Positions 1 through 11,784 of a stretch of DNA of 64,000 nt are shown here, piece after piece; the stretch's first letter is position 1, and each line of letters starts with the position of its first letter. This DNA is from Limnoperna fortunei (Eukaryota; Mollusca; Bivalvia; Mytilida; Modiolidae). The notes under the pieces are model-generated. The model was not told where the DNA came from, made no database searches, and was given only the letters and a program-made list of their open reading frames with translations. The translations under genes and the position numbers were made by a program. Where the stretch lies: positions 72,516,926 to 72,580,925 of the forward strand of contig OX104117.1 in NCBI GenBank assembly GCA_944474755.1, written 5' to 3'.

Positions 1-124
1 TATCGTCCATGTCTGCTTAAGTTCTTGAAGAAGGATAGCTGCCTTCGCTTGTCAGCTGATCACTATTTGCAATTTCAGCTCTTTGTCCTAACATGTAACT
101 AAAACAAACGATTATTATTATTGA

Positions 125-420
125 TTTAATGTTTACTTTACACCCAGCGAGCAGTATTTCATCTGTAAAACAAGTTAACAAACAATAAATCAACGGGACA
201 AAAAGTGGGAAACAGGGACACAATTTAGACAGCTACTGGGAAAAAAATGAGTAATAGGTAGGGCGGAGAATTTAGTCTTCTGTAGCGGCTACCATGTGCC
301 TACTGGTGTAAGAACCGTGGCACTCTCCAATAACGTCACCCACTGATTAACCTCAAATAAGAGGGTCTTCCCTCACCTAGAAATCCACTGGGCTGCTCTG
401 TGTGTCGAGCACTGGGAAAC
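125..420 (-). repeat. CAAT-tailed retroposon copy
   Basis: One of about fourteen copies in the window of a roughly 260-400 bp interspersed repeat. Read on the sense strand, the family contains TTTTGTAGCGGC-like and CCAGTGGCAGTCAAA-like blocks, then GAAATACTGCTC, and ends in (CAAT)n. Here the block GAGCAGTATTTCAT is near 150 and the far end (CTGGGCTGCTCTG...GAGCACTGG) near 390-415. The CAAT tail has decayed. No protein function is claimed. The class (SINE or LINE 3' end) is inferred from the microsatellite tail and from a 12-bp target duplication at the copy at 62283. Confidence 0.7.
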
Positions 421-540
421 AAGTATGATCCTAAAAAGATGTAATAAGATACATACACACATACATTTAAATTGATGATAATGTTAATGGAAATTGGCAC
501 TCTCAATTGATTGTTTTGGCAGTTCAAGGCCTCTATTATT

Positions 541-1690
541 ATACTATGTAAAATGCTTTAAATCATAACTATTTGTTAGGAAAGTTCTTCATTTTATACA
601 TTATCACAGAATCAACGATATTTATTCTGTTAACCTATATATTTTGACTTGACTTAGAGCCGGAGGGTAGCACATAACAAATTGAAAAGTTGATTCAATA
701 TTGAAAAACAACGATTTCAAATTACTTGGTAATAGTTTAGAAATTCAACGAGATTATATAGTATTACTGCCCTATAGGAATTTTACAAAGTGTTTTCTGC
801 AAGTGTTATGACGACACATTGAGTCATTAAGATTGAATTCTGTAGTTTCAGTCTACGCTGGTGACATTTTAATAACATATTGTCAGAGCGTCTGTAGAGA
901 GCTCCCTTGATAATTGGCGCCTTTTCAAAACGTTGTAAACGATCTCTAACTGTACTTGATAAAATGAAAAAAGCAACATTCCTAACAAATATTACTTTAT
1001 TTGCTTTTGGCGAATGCGCATTTGTCAATGTTGACCTTCTACTAATAGTTTCATTAATATTAAATTAGTTGTTTGTTTATATAGAGATTGAAATGAAACC
1101 TTAGCTTGGATTACTAAATTTAATGATAAAAAGGGGGTTAATTATAAGGAAAAAAAAAGGAGCAGCAGAACTGATGGACACACATACACATAATTGCAAC
1201 GCAAAAAGCCATTCAGACTAGAACACAAAGCACACAATCCAAACAAAAATTTGTCTGAAATTTACCAAAAATATTAAATACAGGCAATAAACGCAGGCAT
1301 TAGTCATAAACATATTAATTTGAATAAACAAATTAAACATGATCAAGTACACAAAACTGTCCCCCAAACACTACACATCATTGTCACAAAGTGTAGAAGC
1401 AATAAAACTTGTAGAACCAATATTTAAATGGTAAAAACAAACATGGAGAAATATGGTGTTAGTATAATAGGTTGTGAAGTGGAATTCTAAATCGTAAATA
1501 AAAGTATTAAATATAAATTTTCTACTCTAAATGCACGATTTGTCATTAATGGCGCTCAGACCAAACACGTCGGCCAATAATTAACATATTGAAAAGGTTT
1601 TACTGAGGTTTAGAAAGTTATGTTAAACTTATGAATAGTACAATATATTAAGAGAAAAAAAATTTGGTAAATTAAGGGCAGTCAATTTAA
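541..1690. other. AT-rich intergenic stretch
   Basis: Nothing recognisable beyond short A/T runs and chance open frames; no splice-bounded coding pattern seen on either strand. Confidence 0.5.
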
Positions 1691-1699
1691 AAAAATGTA

Positions 1700-2050
1700 T
1701 ATTTATGAACGAATCAATGATTTCATATCAGCACCAACGTGTGACTATTAGGGTGAGAGTCTCACAAATTAAAGCTCACCAGCAAAGTCATCGACCAATG
1801 GTTGCCAAATTTTTACTGGGCGCAAATCAAAAATATTCAAGGGCTAAAAATGTAGAAAGTTGAAAGGAATGTTATCATAAAACACTTTGTAAATAGAAAT
1901 ACCTAATAATCAATATACATTAAAGGGCAGTAAATTATTTGAACAGTGACTATATATAGTAAATGAAATGCCATGTTAGCAACGAAGTATGAATACTAGG
2001 CTGGTAATACCCACGGCAAATAAACTTCAGCGTCGGAGGCATTAAAAAGA
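1700..2050 (-). repeat. Decayed retrozyme-like repeat body
   Basis: Two blocks resemble the body of the hammerhead-bearing repeats elsewhere in this window. ATTAAAGCTCACCAGCA (near 1767) resembles the GAATTAAAACTCCACCAGC block near 58220. GGCTGGTAATACCC (near 2000) resembles GGACTGGTGATACCC near 33935. No ribozyme core remains here. Weak, by-eye similarity only. Confidence 0.3.
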
Positions 2051-2094
2051 CATATTTTCCTGATTGCAAAAAATCAGATTTATCCTACGATCAT

Positions 2095-2288
2095 TATGTT
2101 GTGTTACCACCATTCCCGAGGACCAATAGAGCTGTGAAACGTGTCGCACGGTGGCGGATAAGAGAGTCCTTCTCAACGAAAGGTTGTCTGGCATAATAAA
2201 GAAAGCCTGACCGCGGAGCAAAATGGGTAACGTGTCTGCAGAGTGCCAACAAACCTCGCATTTCTATCATTTTCCACAGCTCTGACAA
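2095..2288 (+). repeat. CAAT-tailed retroposon, partial copy
   Basis: Carries the internal blocks GAAAGCCTGACC and GGGTAACGTGT in the same order as the long copy at 13363-13764. It stops near 2288, before the tail, so it is 3'-truncated. Confidence 0.6.
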
Positions 2289-3420
2289 AAACTTTTTTTA
2301 ACATTGGTCGGAGATTGTATGTTTAGGATCTCTGTCCGACTGAAGTTGTCAATTTGTTCAGCCTGCACAATCACGGCGTAAGCACCTGGATAAATGTTTT
2401 AGCCATATTGTAGTGGAACCAAGTTTAAGTTTTATATTCCGCAGATTCTGTCGAGCATTCAAATGTAATAACTTTAGAAGTAAAAGAACGGAATTAAATA
2501 TATATAAAAAATGTGATTTTTACATATGACGAAAGTTGCAAAGAAACTAGAGTTGAAATTTATTTTCATTAATATCCGTTTCCCCTTAGAAATATCAATT
2601 TTAACGAACAACGAACATAGGTTGGAAGATAATCGATCCATTGAACAAATAAATAAGGATTACTAGAGATTTATTTACAGTCTTATAACAAACCTTTAAT
2701 GTACCTTCCTATAAAGCAATTTCCACTGATATGTATCTGTCATCTAATCACTTTAATCAGAAGTGATGTGACCAATAAACGTAATCATTTGCAACAATCA
2801 CGCAAGAACGGAAGCAGACAAAGGGACACAATGTCATTCATTTTGATTTAATTACTTCTGTTTGGCTTATGTGTCTATTTTAAGTAAAACAGATTGTTAC
2901 TCTGTTTATTTTGTATGAAAAGCAGTGATACGGTTTATCAATATTTATTATCGCAGCGTGTAATGTCTAGAGCAAAAAGTCACGTATTTAAACATTTTCA
3001 ATTGATTTTTTAAACGAACGATGTGAAATTAAGGTGAAAACAAGTAAGAAAACTTTCCATAGAATCAATGTATTTTATTTATTATCGGCAAAGTGTAATG
3101 AAAATACGTAAATTAAAAAATTGAACCTATATCTAAGTTTAGGAGATAGCAAGATTTACTAACAGTTTAAAAGTTTAATTGTATAGAAAGCAATTTTTAA
3201 AACGTTTAACAAAAAAAAAAAAAACACCAAAAATTAAAAAAACCGCGAATGACACTACAGATAAGGAAACTTCCATAAAAAAACTACATTCAAATATGTA
3301 CATGTAATTTATTACTCTGACCTATCGACCTATAACTTAAAGACCAGATATTGTGGAATAAATTTAACCGCAATCTAAAAGATAAATCAGGTTTCCGCTA
3401 CCTTTCTATGAAACGGTCTT
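2289..3420. other. AT-rich intergenic stretch
   Basis: No gene, repeat family or strong inverted repeat recognised; a poly-A run lies near 3213. Confidence 0.5.
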
Positions 3421-3433
3421 CAATCTGGGTTCA

Positions 3434-3698
3434 GTGGGCCTCGTTGGCCGAGTGGTTAATGTAGTTCGTCTACTATTGATCATATGGTCTGTCAACGCCG
3501 AGCTTTCGGGTTAGAGTCAGACTGCAGAAAGAGTGTACGCGAGACCAATCTTAATTGACAAAGATTGCGAGTTTTCCAGCCGCAGGTTGGGGATTTTCTC
3601 CGGGTACGCCGGCTTCACTCCCAATAACAACTGGACGCCATTAAATAGCTGAAAAATTGCTGAAAGTGGCGTTAAACATCAAACAACAAACAAAAAAT
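3434..3698 (+). mobile_element. tRNA-derived SINE with target duplication
   Basis: The 5' head looks like a tRNA-Ser/Leu type gene, with an A-box-like TTGGCCGAGTGG near 3444-3455 and a decayed B box GGTTAGAGTC at 3509-3518. The body contains TTTTCTCCGGGTACGCC and GCTGAAAGTGGCGTTAAAC, and the tail is an A-rich CAAACAACAAACAAAAAA. It is flanked by an imperfect 13-bp target duplication, CAATCTGGGTTCA at 3421-3433 and CAATCTGTGTTCA at 3699-3711. This fixes both ends at about 265 bp and shows LINE-type retroposition. Not expected to be a functional tRNA. Confidence 0.88.
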
Positions 3699-3711
3699 CA
3701 ATCTGTGTTCA

Positions 3712-4682
3712 AATGTAAAAGTTATTTTTAGCCATATTACATGTACAACACATTGCATTTCTAATCACATTTTTGGTAATTAAACTGTAAGACTAGTATA
3801 CATTGATGACAGACCATGACGGGAACAGTCAATTTATTATCACGAGCTCCCTATTATTCCTTGAGGCAACATCGAGGGCAATAGTATTCAGTGAGAGGTT
3901 TAAATGTAGTGTTCCTCAAATTACCAGTTACACATTTATTATTATACTGAACAAATAGATATTTATTTGTTTTTTTTTTCATTATTCTCCTAACAGATGC
4001 TGTTTTGACTTCGTACAAAATCCATTGATATTCATTTTTGATTTCTTAAAAGTGACATTACCGTCAATTACTATTTTTTTATTTTGATTTACTTCGGCCA
4101 CCCCCACACATCAATTAAGACAAATACATGCCCCAAATTTTCACATATCACTATAACAGAAATTGAATTTGGTGCTTCGCAAACTTTTTACCTTGACACT
4201 TCCCAGTTAAAGGATACAGTTGGGTTATGTATTAAACAGTAGACAATTTACATTTAGAAAATACAATCTTTCGCTGTTATTCAATATACAAAAATGTTTT
4301 CTTATTTTTATTAATTTGATGTTCAACAAAAGTATATTTTTTTAAACAACTTTGTTTATAAAATCTCTAATGAGCTTCGATCGTCGAAGCGTCATGAAAG
4401 TAATGATAAGGTGACACGGGGGAAAATTATTTATTGAATATCTACTTTGTTTTAATCAATAATAACGTAATTTGACAATTCTCCGAGTGTAATAATATTT
4501 GATAAAAACTATTTACTAGAAAAGATTTTTTAACATTACTAAGCGTTCACTTAAAACGTATATTGCTAAAGAAATACGGATAACTTTAACATGTTTCCAA
4601 ACGAATTTATGTACACTCTATCTCTTAAATATTTTTTCCTGTTACATATTTCTAATTAAAGATATGAGACTATAATATGATA
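3712..4682. other. AT-rich intergenic stretch
   Basis: Nothing recognised; chance open frames only. Confidence 0.5.
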
Positions 4683-4817
4683 GTTATTCTGGTCTTAGAC
4701 ATGGTATATAAGGCTTTTTCTAATGCTTAGGGAGTATGTTTCATTCGCCTTTGTCTCAATAAAAATAAATCCTAAGCCGTGAATGCGACATTATACCCTG
4801 TCTTAGACCAGAATAAC
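4683..4817. mobile_element. MITE-like inverted-repeat element, 135 bp
   Basis: Arms 4683-4708 and 4792-4817 are inverted copies matching at 24 of 26 positions, beginning GTTATTCTGGTCT. No clear target duplication is visible. Likely a non-autonomous DNA transposon; superfamily not assignable. Confidence 0.65.
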
Positions 4818-6208
4818 AAATAATAAATACTGAAGTGTAATAATATCCGTGAAAAATGAAAAGATCTGTGATATGGTCTATGTATGCTACGTATAAATGG
4901 TTTGCAGATTATAATAAAATCTGTCTAATTCTAACCAAAGACTAAACAATTGACCTTTCTCCTAATGATATCAAATCGTTTGACTATAAAATAAGAATCT
5001 TGTTGCATTTACAGAACTGTTGTTATCTTTGTTGAAGGCAACCTCTATAATTAAGTTCCTACAGAACCTTCCCAGAAATAATTATATTAGGAAATCCCAA
5101 TATATCAATTCCTTAAATATATTGAATGATCAAGCCAACAAATCTGTGCAATAATGTCGAAATGCAGTTCGGCCGCATTCGAAAATGATTTCTATTTGAG
5201 TTTCTGTTCTGATCAAATGTAAAAGTAAATGATTTTTGATGTAATATTGCTGATCGCAATGTTTTGTCCATTTAGTTGAGCAATTATTTTGTTACAGAGG
5301 TTTGTAGGTGAAATCAAGTAGGAAATTATTTATACATAATGTGTAGAAGGGCAGTAATGAGTTGTTTATATTTTAGTTTCTATATGTCTCATAAAAGTTC
5401 TGATTTTAAATAAGCGAGGTAAAGGACCGCACGCACAGGTCATTTACCCTTAAAAGCATGTTTAACACGTGTTTGTCGGTATTTGTGATAATAAGATGCT
5501 TTTATCGACAATTAGGACATCTTCATTGCAAATTTTTTTATTGTCAAAACTAATGCTAGTGGCGGGTTGTTTGCTGCCCATCTGCCCTTAACGGTATTTG
5601 TGTATGATGTTTGGAACATCTAATTGCTCGTATGTATATTACAATTACTTATTATACCAATAAAAAATGTTTTAAATACTAGGTGTCATTACAGTTATTG
5701 AATAACAACGTTATATAATTGTATACGAGGTTAGTCAACAAAACATTAAGACAACAAAATTACGTCGACAACGTCAGTTGTACTCCCAAAGAGCCAGATT
5801 ATAATTTAAACACTACGGAATATACGGTTTCTAACACCGTAATAAAAAACAAAAGGTAAGTAATTGCATATAAATATTGCTAATCCAATAAGTATCAAAT
5901 CATAAACAAAGTAGCTTGAGGAAAATAAACCTCACATAAACTCAGAACATACTTTATGTGGATAGATGTGGCGATTAAAATCTGATTAAAATACATCGCT
6001 TAGTTCTAAAAATAAGCTATCTATCAAGAAACCGGAAAGAAACCTTGACAGTTAATACCTCTGACAGTGAAAACTATACTTTAATATAGAACTGACGTAT
6101 AGCTGCTCTCTGTCGGTTGTATGCATCCTGTCTGTTATGATATTGTTTTGTCCTCACCGACCATTTTTATACATAGTTTATAGATCACGAGCAGCACTAG
6201 AAAATATA
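4818..6208. other. AT-rich intergenic stretch
   Basis: No gene or repeat family recognised. Confidence 0.5.
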
Positions 6209-6212
6209 TTAA

Positions 6213-6460
6213 GGTATCCGACCCACAATTGAAGTCACCATTTAATTTTATGGTTCTATCAAGATATACAGCTTTATAAATCAATGTATTTTTAATTAAC
6301 GATACAAATTAAATATATATTTTTTACTTTGAATCAATGTTTACAGCTTTGAAAAAAAAGTTAGTTACTTATATTTCCGAAGTTTGTCAAACATTACCGA
6401 GGTCTGCTCTATTGAAAAACAATGGACATCCGGGACACCAAATACAATCACGTGGTCAAT
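6213..6460 (-). mobile_element. TTAA-flanked MITE, one end lost
   Basis: Same family as the intact copy at 61824-62092, in the opposite orientation. It begins GGTATCCGACCC directly after a TTAA at 6209-6212. Shared interior blocks include CCGAGGTCTGCTC, ATGGACATCCGGGACACC and CACGTGGTCAAT. The right terminal repeat is missing after 6460, so this copy could not be mobilised without its other end. Confidence 0.8.
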
Positions 6461-6514
6461 ACACTAAAGAATAATGTTGTGATAGTTCTTTGTGTTGAAA
6501 TGACATTGTTTTAT

Positions 6515-6800
6515 TTGGATTGATTGATAGAATGGTTGCTTTATGTCCAGCAAGTAGTATTTCAGTTAAAACGCAAACTATCAAATAATCTAAGCAGAAC
6601 TGACAAATGAGCAAATATATTTGAATACCAATGAAACAGTGTAGATATTTGGGTAGGGGCAGATAATTAATGATAATTTAATAATCATACTCTTTTGAAA
6701 TCTATAACAAAAGTCCTAAGTGTGCTAGCCTCCAAACATTCCGTGTAAAGTCTTTCTGTTTTATAATCTGACAACCCCACAACTAGAAAGCAGCCACGAC
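6515..6800 (-). repeat. CAAT-tailed retroposon copy
   Basis: Starts with a TTGATTGAT-type tail near 6518 and TCCAGCAAGTAGTATTTC near 6547, then the GGTAGGGGCAGATAATTA-like block. The far half is degraded. Confidence 0.6.
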
Positions 6801-7042
6801 ATTCTGGGGGTTGAGTCTTGGTAACTGTCTTCTGCGAGTAGACAGTGTTTCCAACGGACTTACACTTCCTCCGGTGAGTTGTCGCAACATATATTAATAT
6901 AACAATTAACAATTAATTCTCTGTATTTTCATTTTATGTCAAATTAAAGTTAAAATATACATCAATTGAAAAAAATTGGTTGTGATTTAATAGACGACAG
7001 CATTGTGCTTATGATCGTTTTATAGTGTGAATACGGTTTAAT

Positions 7043-7085
7043 TTAGCAATTTTTCACATGTATCATTGCATCCAGATTTTATTTG
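7043..7085 (-). repeat. SINE 3' fragment
   Basis: TTTAGCAATTTTTCACATG and CATTGCATCCAGATTTTATT match the 3' body of the SINE copy at 10774-11054. Only this short piece is present. Confidence 0.55.
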
Positions 7086-7099
7086 AAAAAATTCTTTAT

Positions 7100-7955
7100 T
7101 AATGTTAAACATCAACCAATCGATCAATAATATTTTTCTCTATACTTTTGTTTTATTTATTCAGATTCAATGTTTGACAAATTCGTGTCTTGTTTCTTTG
7201 ATAACCCATCGGTGAACTTTAGTATGAATACATATAATTTTTCAGGACATAATCCTCAAACATATAATACCAAAGTAAGATTGGCTATGCCTTTATCCTA
7301 TTTTCTTTGGATGCTGATAAGCCACGTGCAGCACAGGAAGCAATTATTTTCCGTTTGATGAAGGTTTGTCAATTATTATTACCTTAATTCTACTTGCTAC
7401 TTAGGATATTACCCACATGTTCTAGATACATTACTTATTTCTGGTGTTTGTTTATATTTTCTTCTGTTTTGTTGATTTTTCAAAACTTAATTGCATTACA
7501 ATTTTTTAGTTAATTCTTATCCTTTATGCCAAAGCTATATGTTCCATTCATAGCAGACATGACATTAAACTCACGCTATTTAGTCCTACTAAAAAGCAGA
7601 GATTATACAAAAGTATATAGAACAAAAAAATTCTACATAAAATGCAGACATATGTTTGAACAGAAGTTGTCAATATATACAAGTTAAAGATAACTAACAA
7701 CAACATATCTCTGCCAGTTACATATGTTATGTAACATTTAGTCGTGAATATCAAATTATTTTTAGCAAATGCTAGCCAACAAAAAAAACAAAACAGGTAT
7801 ACAAAGTTCAAAATATGAAAAAAATAACGGGAAAATTTACTTTTACTTCAATTTTGACAAATTAATTGCTTCTGTTGAAATTAATTTCAAATTGCGGTAC
7901 CTCTTAGGATTTTCTAATAAAAGGTCCTATTTATATTTGCTGATCATGATTTTGA
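7100..7955. other. AT-rich intergenic stretch
   Basis: Contains only short open frames (62 to 87 codons) without coding character. Confidence 0.5.
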
Positions 7956-7963
7956 TGTTTTAG

Positions 7964-8155
7964 AGAGGTCTGTGTGGCCGAATCAAGATGGTGCATGTAG
8001 TTAGCCAGAAATTCAACATTAGGGTTATAAGTTTGAGTCGGACAGCAGGTAGTGCGACAAGGTATGAACAATTTCCTGTTGTAAGTCGGTGCTTTTATCC
8101 GGGTTTTGCATTTTTCTCTCTCAATTTCAACTGGACTCATTAAATCAGCGTAAAA
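7964..8155 (+). repeat. Decayed SINE copy
   Basis: GTGTGGCCGAATCAAGATGG resembles the tRNA-like head. AGTTTGAGTCGGAC is a B-box remnant, followed by GTAAGTCGGTGCTTTTATCC and AACTGGACTCATTAAATCAGC. Truncated and diverged. Confidence 0.6.
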
Positions 8156-8721
8156 AAATGTATAATCAAGGAAAAATTCGTTGTTATCAATTTTTAATCA
8201 TTATACTGTAATGCCCACTGACCCACAGATCTATTAATTATTCAGATGCAACCATTCAAGGTAACCTTAGAAAGTTATAAGGGGTTCTAATTATTCCATC
8301 AGGGCTTTTGATAGAAAAAACATGTACCACTTAAGTTTGAGGGTTTTTTCGACTCGTATTTATGTATTCGTCGAAATAACTTCATTATTCCGAAAAATTA
8401 TACGCCTTCTCCTCAGAGACTTGTACACAATAGTCTCCTATCTATCGTACCTTCGAACAGTATTGCGATGACCAAGTCAGACAAATGCAATTACTTAATC
8501 GTGAATATGTGTCATCCCGTTAAGTAGGTAATATTAGTATGTGTTAAATAATGTACGCAACTCTTACCTTATCAATTCATATGGTCAAAATAAAATGCCC
8601 AATATCCATGTATTAAGTAATATAGAACATTATTAATTAATTACTATAACATGTATAATATTCGCTTAAATAACAGTTTAACTGCCACTATGATACATTT
8701 TCCTGAACCATTCCAATACAG

Positions 8722-8834
8722 AATTAACTAGTCCAATATCTGTATTGGCCTTATACGTCTTGTATTGGCCAAATTCGTCCTGTATTGGTTTAATTGCAAC
8801 CTGTATTGCCCTGAGAAATTTGGACTAGTTAATT
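8722..8834. mobile_element. Palindrome with internal 20-bp tandem units
   Basis: Exact 15-bp terminal inverted repeats, AATTAACTAGTCCAA at 8722-8736 and its complement at 8820-8834. Between them sit four units of about 20 bp that each start TGTATTGG or TGTATTGC (8741, 8761, 8781, 8802). Looks like a small MITE or foldback. A second inverted pair, GATATCATTACGTGAT near 8841 and its partner near 8901-8918, lies just outside. Confidence 0.65.
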
Positions 8835-9374
8835 AATAAAGATATCATTACGTGATGATTTCTGTATTGGCCTAGTTATTGGTCCTTGGCCAAGAGAAAA
8901 AAATCACGTAATAATATCATAGTATACGCTTGGGTATTATATGGAACGGCAATCATATTAGTAAGTGGTGCTAATACTCCTGAGGTGGCTGCAATTAAGG
9001 TATATTTTTCAGAGATGAGATGGACTTCATAAGCCAATTATATATACACTTGGCCATAAGTTAGCGACCACCAGGATTTTAGCGGATGTGATTTTTCAAA
9101 ACCAATATTATTACCAATATATAACCATCCATTATTCATTTCATATTTCGTTTAAAATAGTCGACTTTAAAGAAAAGACCAACAAGATGTCGTTTGTAAA
9201 AATATGCCATAAAACTGCAAAATAATAATTAAAAAAAAAGTTTCAGTTTGAACCGCTGGTAATGTTACATACAAAGAGTTGGCAGGTTGAGGTTTATTAA
9301 GATGTAAGAAGAAAATTTTTTTTAAACATTCATTCACAAGAAAAGAGTCAGTATCGTGTGTATCCATCACGTGT

Positions 9375-9734
9375 CCGGTGCAATTATTGAACTTTACTCC
9401 TCATGCTCTGGATAAGTTTCTGAAGTCTACGTTGAGAGAATTGCCGCCACTCCTGAATTAAAGTATCCGCTATTCTTGAATGTTCTGACATGGAGGGTCA
9501 CGTTCATTCACTTTCCGGTCGAGATAGTCCCAAACATGCTCTATCGGATTCATATCTGGAGAATGGCAGGTCATGATAATGTCTCAATTGCCTCATTTGC
9601 AAGATAATCTTTGACGATGCGTGCTCTATGAAGTCTTTCTTTGTCGTCCATGAAAACAGGTCTATTTCCAAGTGGATGCGCATCAAAACGGGCACAATAC
9701 ACTGACATCTAAGGGATACAGTACTTGCACCCGT
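9375..9734 (-). pseudogene. Tc1-like transposase, C-terminal part
   Basis: Reading leftwards from the inserted element, the minus strand shows DAHPLGNRPVFMDDKERLHR-like sequence and, after one frameshift, SPDMNPIEHVWDYLDRKV. These carry the second Asp and the Glu of the catalytic triad with 34 residues between them (DD34E), diagnostic of the Tc1 group. An in-frame TGA sits where Tc1 proteins usually have Trp before the Pro of this motif, and a one-base frameshift separates the second Asp from the Glu. The N-terminal part lies at 12526-13128, separated by the 2.8-kb insertion. Non-functional. Confidence 0.88.
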
Positions 9735-10383
9735 AAACGCAACACTTTGACTGATTGATAACTGATTGCTGACGGATTTTGTAACGCTGACGGATCGCTG
9801 ACTGATTGATGATGAATACATCCGTCCAAAATTATGAATCCGTCATTACCTTGGTAACCGTCAGCGATCAGTCCAATCAGTGCGATCATTTAATTATATG
9901 CATAAATCGGTCAGTTTATTGACGGATACGTATAAATTAATAATTTGAAGATAAAACGAATTCTGCGTCATTTGTAGATTATTTATGCATTTATAATAAC
10001 ATTTAGTAATAACATAAACGCAAGTATTCAAAAGAATAGCTAATACAATGTATCGTTCTAAAAAATAAAATAAATAAACATATTTAAATAAAAATATTTC
10101 ACATTTAGGAAAGGACGTGGCCTCTTTTTGACATAATTACTGGGTACTTAAATGTATGCCTGCGTGCTTTGATTTAGTCAACAAATATTTAAATACAATT
10201 ATAAAACTGTTGTGTATAAACAATTGTTGAACTGTTGAATAAGCATTGTCAATCCAAACACATTGTTTTCTAAACAAAAAGTTGTATTGTAAAATATATA
10301 TCGATTCTTGTCGCAAGATTTATTTGACAGGCAATAGCAGTAGTTTAAAAAGTATAATTACAATTACGCTAGATTTTTTCATT

Positions 10384-10592
10384 TATTTCATGGCGTCTAT
10401 TTTTATTGGGGGTGGGATGGGAGGAAGCCAGAGTACAGGTTACCGACAATCTTTGTCAATTAAATTGGAGTCGGTGCACCCTATCTGCAGTCGTTCGAAA
10501 ATCCGCAACCTGTTGAAAGGCATGTGATCCTGTTGACAGGCATGTGATAACTAGTAGATGACTAACCAATCAGCCACCGAGGCCCACTAACG
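10384..10592 (-). repeat. SINE copy, 3'-truncated
   Basis: Minus-strand SINE with the head at GGTGGCTGATTGGTTAG (near 10575) and body through GGCGTC at 10391. The tRNA-like part contains a 20-bp tandem duplication (CCTGTTGA.AGGCATGTGAT, 10508-10547). Lies inside the TIR element. Confidence 0.75.
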
Positions 10593-10744
10593 CCGGGGAG
10601 AAAAGTTTGCGAATACTGCACTTAAGCGTAAAAATGTGTTACATATAGACACTTTTAAGTACGAAATAGTAATTTTTTAACAAAACGTCATTAATTCTTT
10701 AGGTCTAAGAAGATCGATTTTAACATTGTCATGAGAGTCATACG

Positions 10745-11345
10745 AGAAGAAGTTAAACAATAAATCAATTAGATTTGTTTATTTGTTTTTTGTTTTTTTT
10801 TTAATATTGTTTAACGCCAGTTTCAGCAATTTTCATCCATATCATTGCGTCCAGATTTTATTGGAGGAGTAATCCGGAGTACCAGGAGAAAACCCCCGAC
10901 CTTTGGTATGAAAACTGGCAATCCTTGTCAATTAAGATTGGATTCGAGTGCAACCTGCCCGCAGTGAGACTCGAACCAGCAACCTCAGTGTTAAAAGACC
11001 ACGTGATCAATAGAAGATGAACTACCATAACCACTCGGCCACCGAGTCCCCTTCAATCAATTAGAGAAAGATGGACCAAAGTGCAAACATTTTGAATTCC
11101 ACTGGAAAAAAATAAGGGATAAGGGTAGGGGGGAATATTTACCTATTTAAGCCTATTCCTATTCGAAATCTACAAAAGAGATCGTTATCGTGAAAGGAGC
11201 GTGACACTCTCTAAACACGTCACTATGGTTCGTGGCAATTCTAATATGACCTGAACCACTCTTTCCCCCCCCCCCCCAAAAAAAAAACGAGAGGGCATCC
11301 TATGTCCGCCATCTGAGGACGCGATGGCCAGCTCTGTGAAACCTA
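10745..11345 (-). repeat. CAAT-tailed retroposon split by a SINE
   Basis: Sequence before 10763 (AAGTTAAACAATAAATC) and after 11055 (AAAGATGGACCAAAGTGC, TACAAAAGAGATCG, GACACTCTCTAAACACGTCA) is continuous in family copies but separated here by the SINE at 10774-11054. A C14/A10 homopolymer junction lies at about 11265-11290. Confidence 0.75.
10774..11054 (-). mobile_element. Full-length SINE with 11-bp target duplication
   Basis: The best-preserved SINE in the window. Read on the minus strand: CTCGGTGGCCGAGTGG (A box), an extra-arm region, GGTTCGAGTC (intact B box), GGTTTTCTCCTGGTACTCCG reading in the body, GCTGAAACTGGCGTTAAAC, and an A-rich tail. It is flanked by AATCAATTAGA at 10763-10773 and 11055-11065, an exact 11-bp duplication of the host retroposon. 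A tRNA-Ser/Leu origin is inferred from the head. Confidence 0.92.
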
Positions 11346-11784
11346 GTAACATCGTGAAAATAAACCAATTGTGACGGCTGAATTGATTGTTATTTTACGC
11401 TTACATGTTTGCATCTTTAACTCATAAGCTTTTATATACAACCTTGTTTAATAGTTTATTCTTTATTTGAGATTTAATTCTGTGTAAATTCATGTGACGC
11501 AATGAGATAGTGAATAAAATATAGAAATAGATGTTTTCGCTTTTGTCGTAAATCTTATTCAGTATCCCTAAATTTGCAAAGAGCACCTGCTTTCCTGTCG
11601 AATGTCTGCTGTTTAGCTCTTCCATATAAACACTCGACGTCATATTAAATAGACTAATATAATTTTGAAAATAGTTAAACAAACTTTAAACATACATATA
11701 CATACAAATATTGGTAACGCGAAAGCGCGAAGTGAAAAAAATGTTACGATTCCTCCTTCACGCGTTTCGTCTTTCTCGCTTTTT

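Noticed and set aside
3434..3520. A tRNA-like sequence with A and B boxes.
   Set aside because: It is the head of a SINE with a target duplication and A-rich tail; it lacks a proper acceptor stem.
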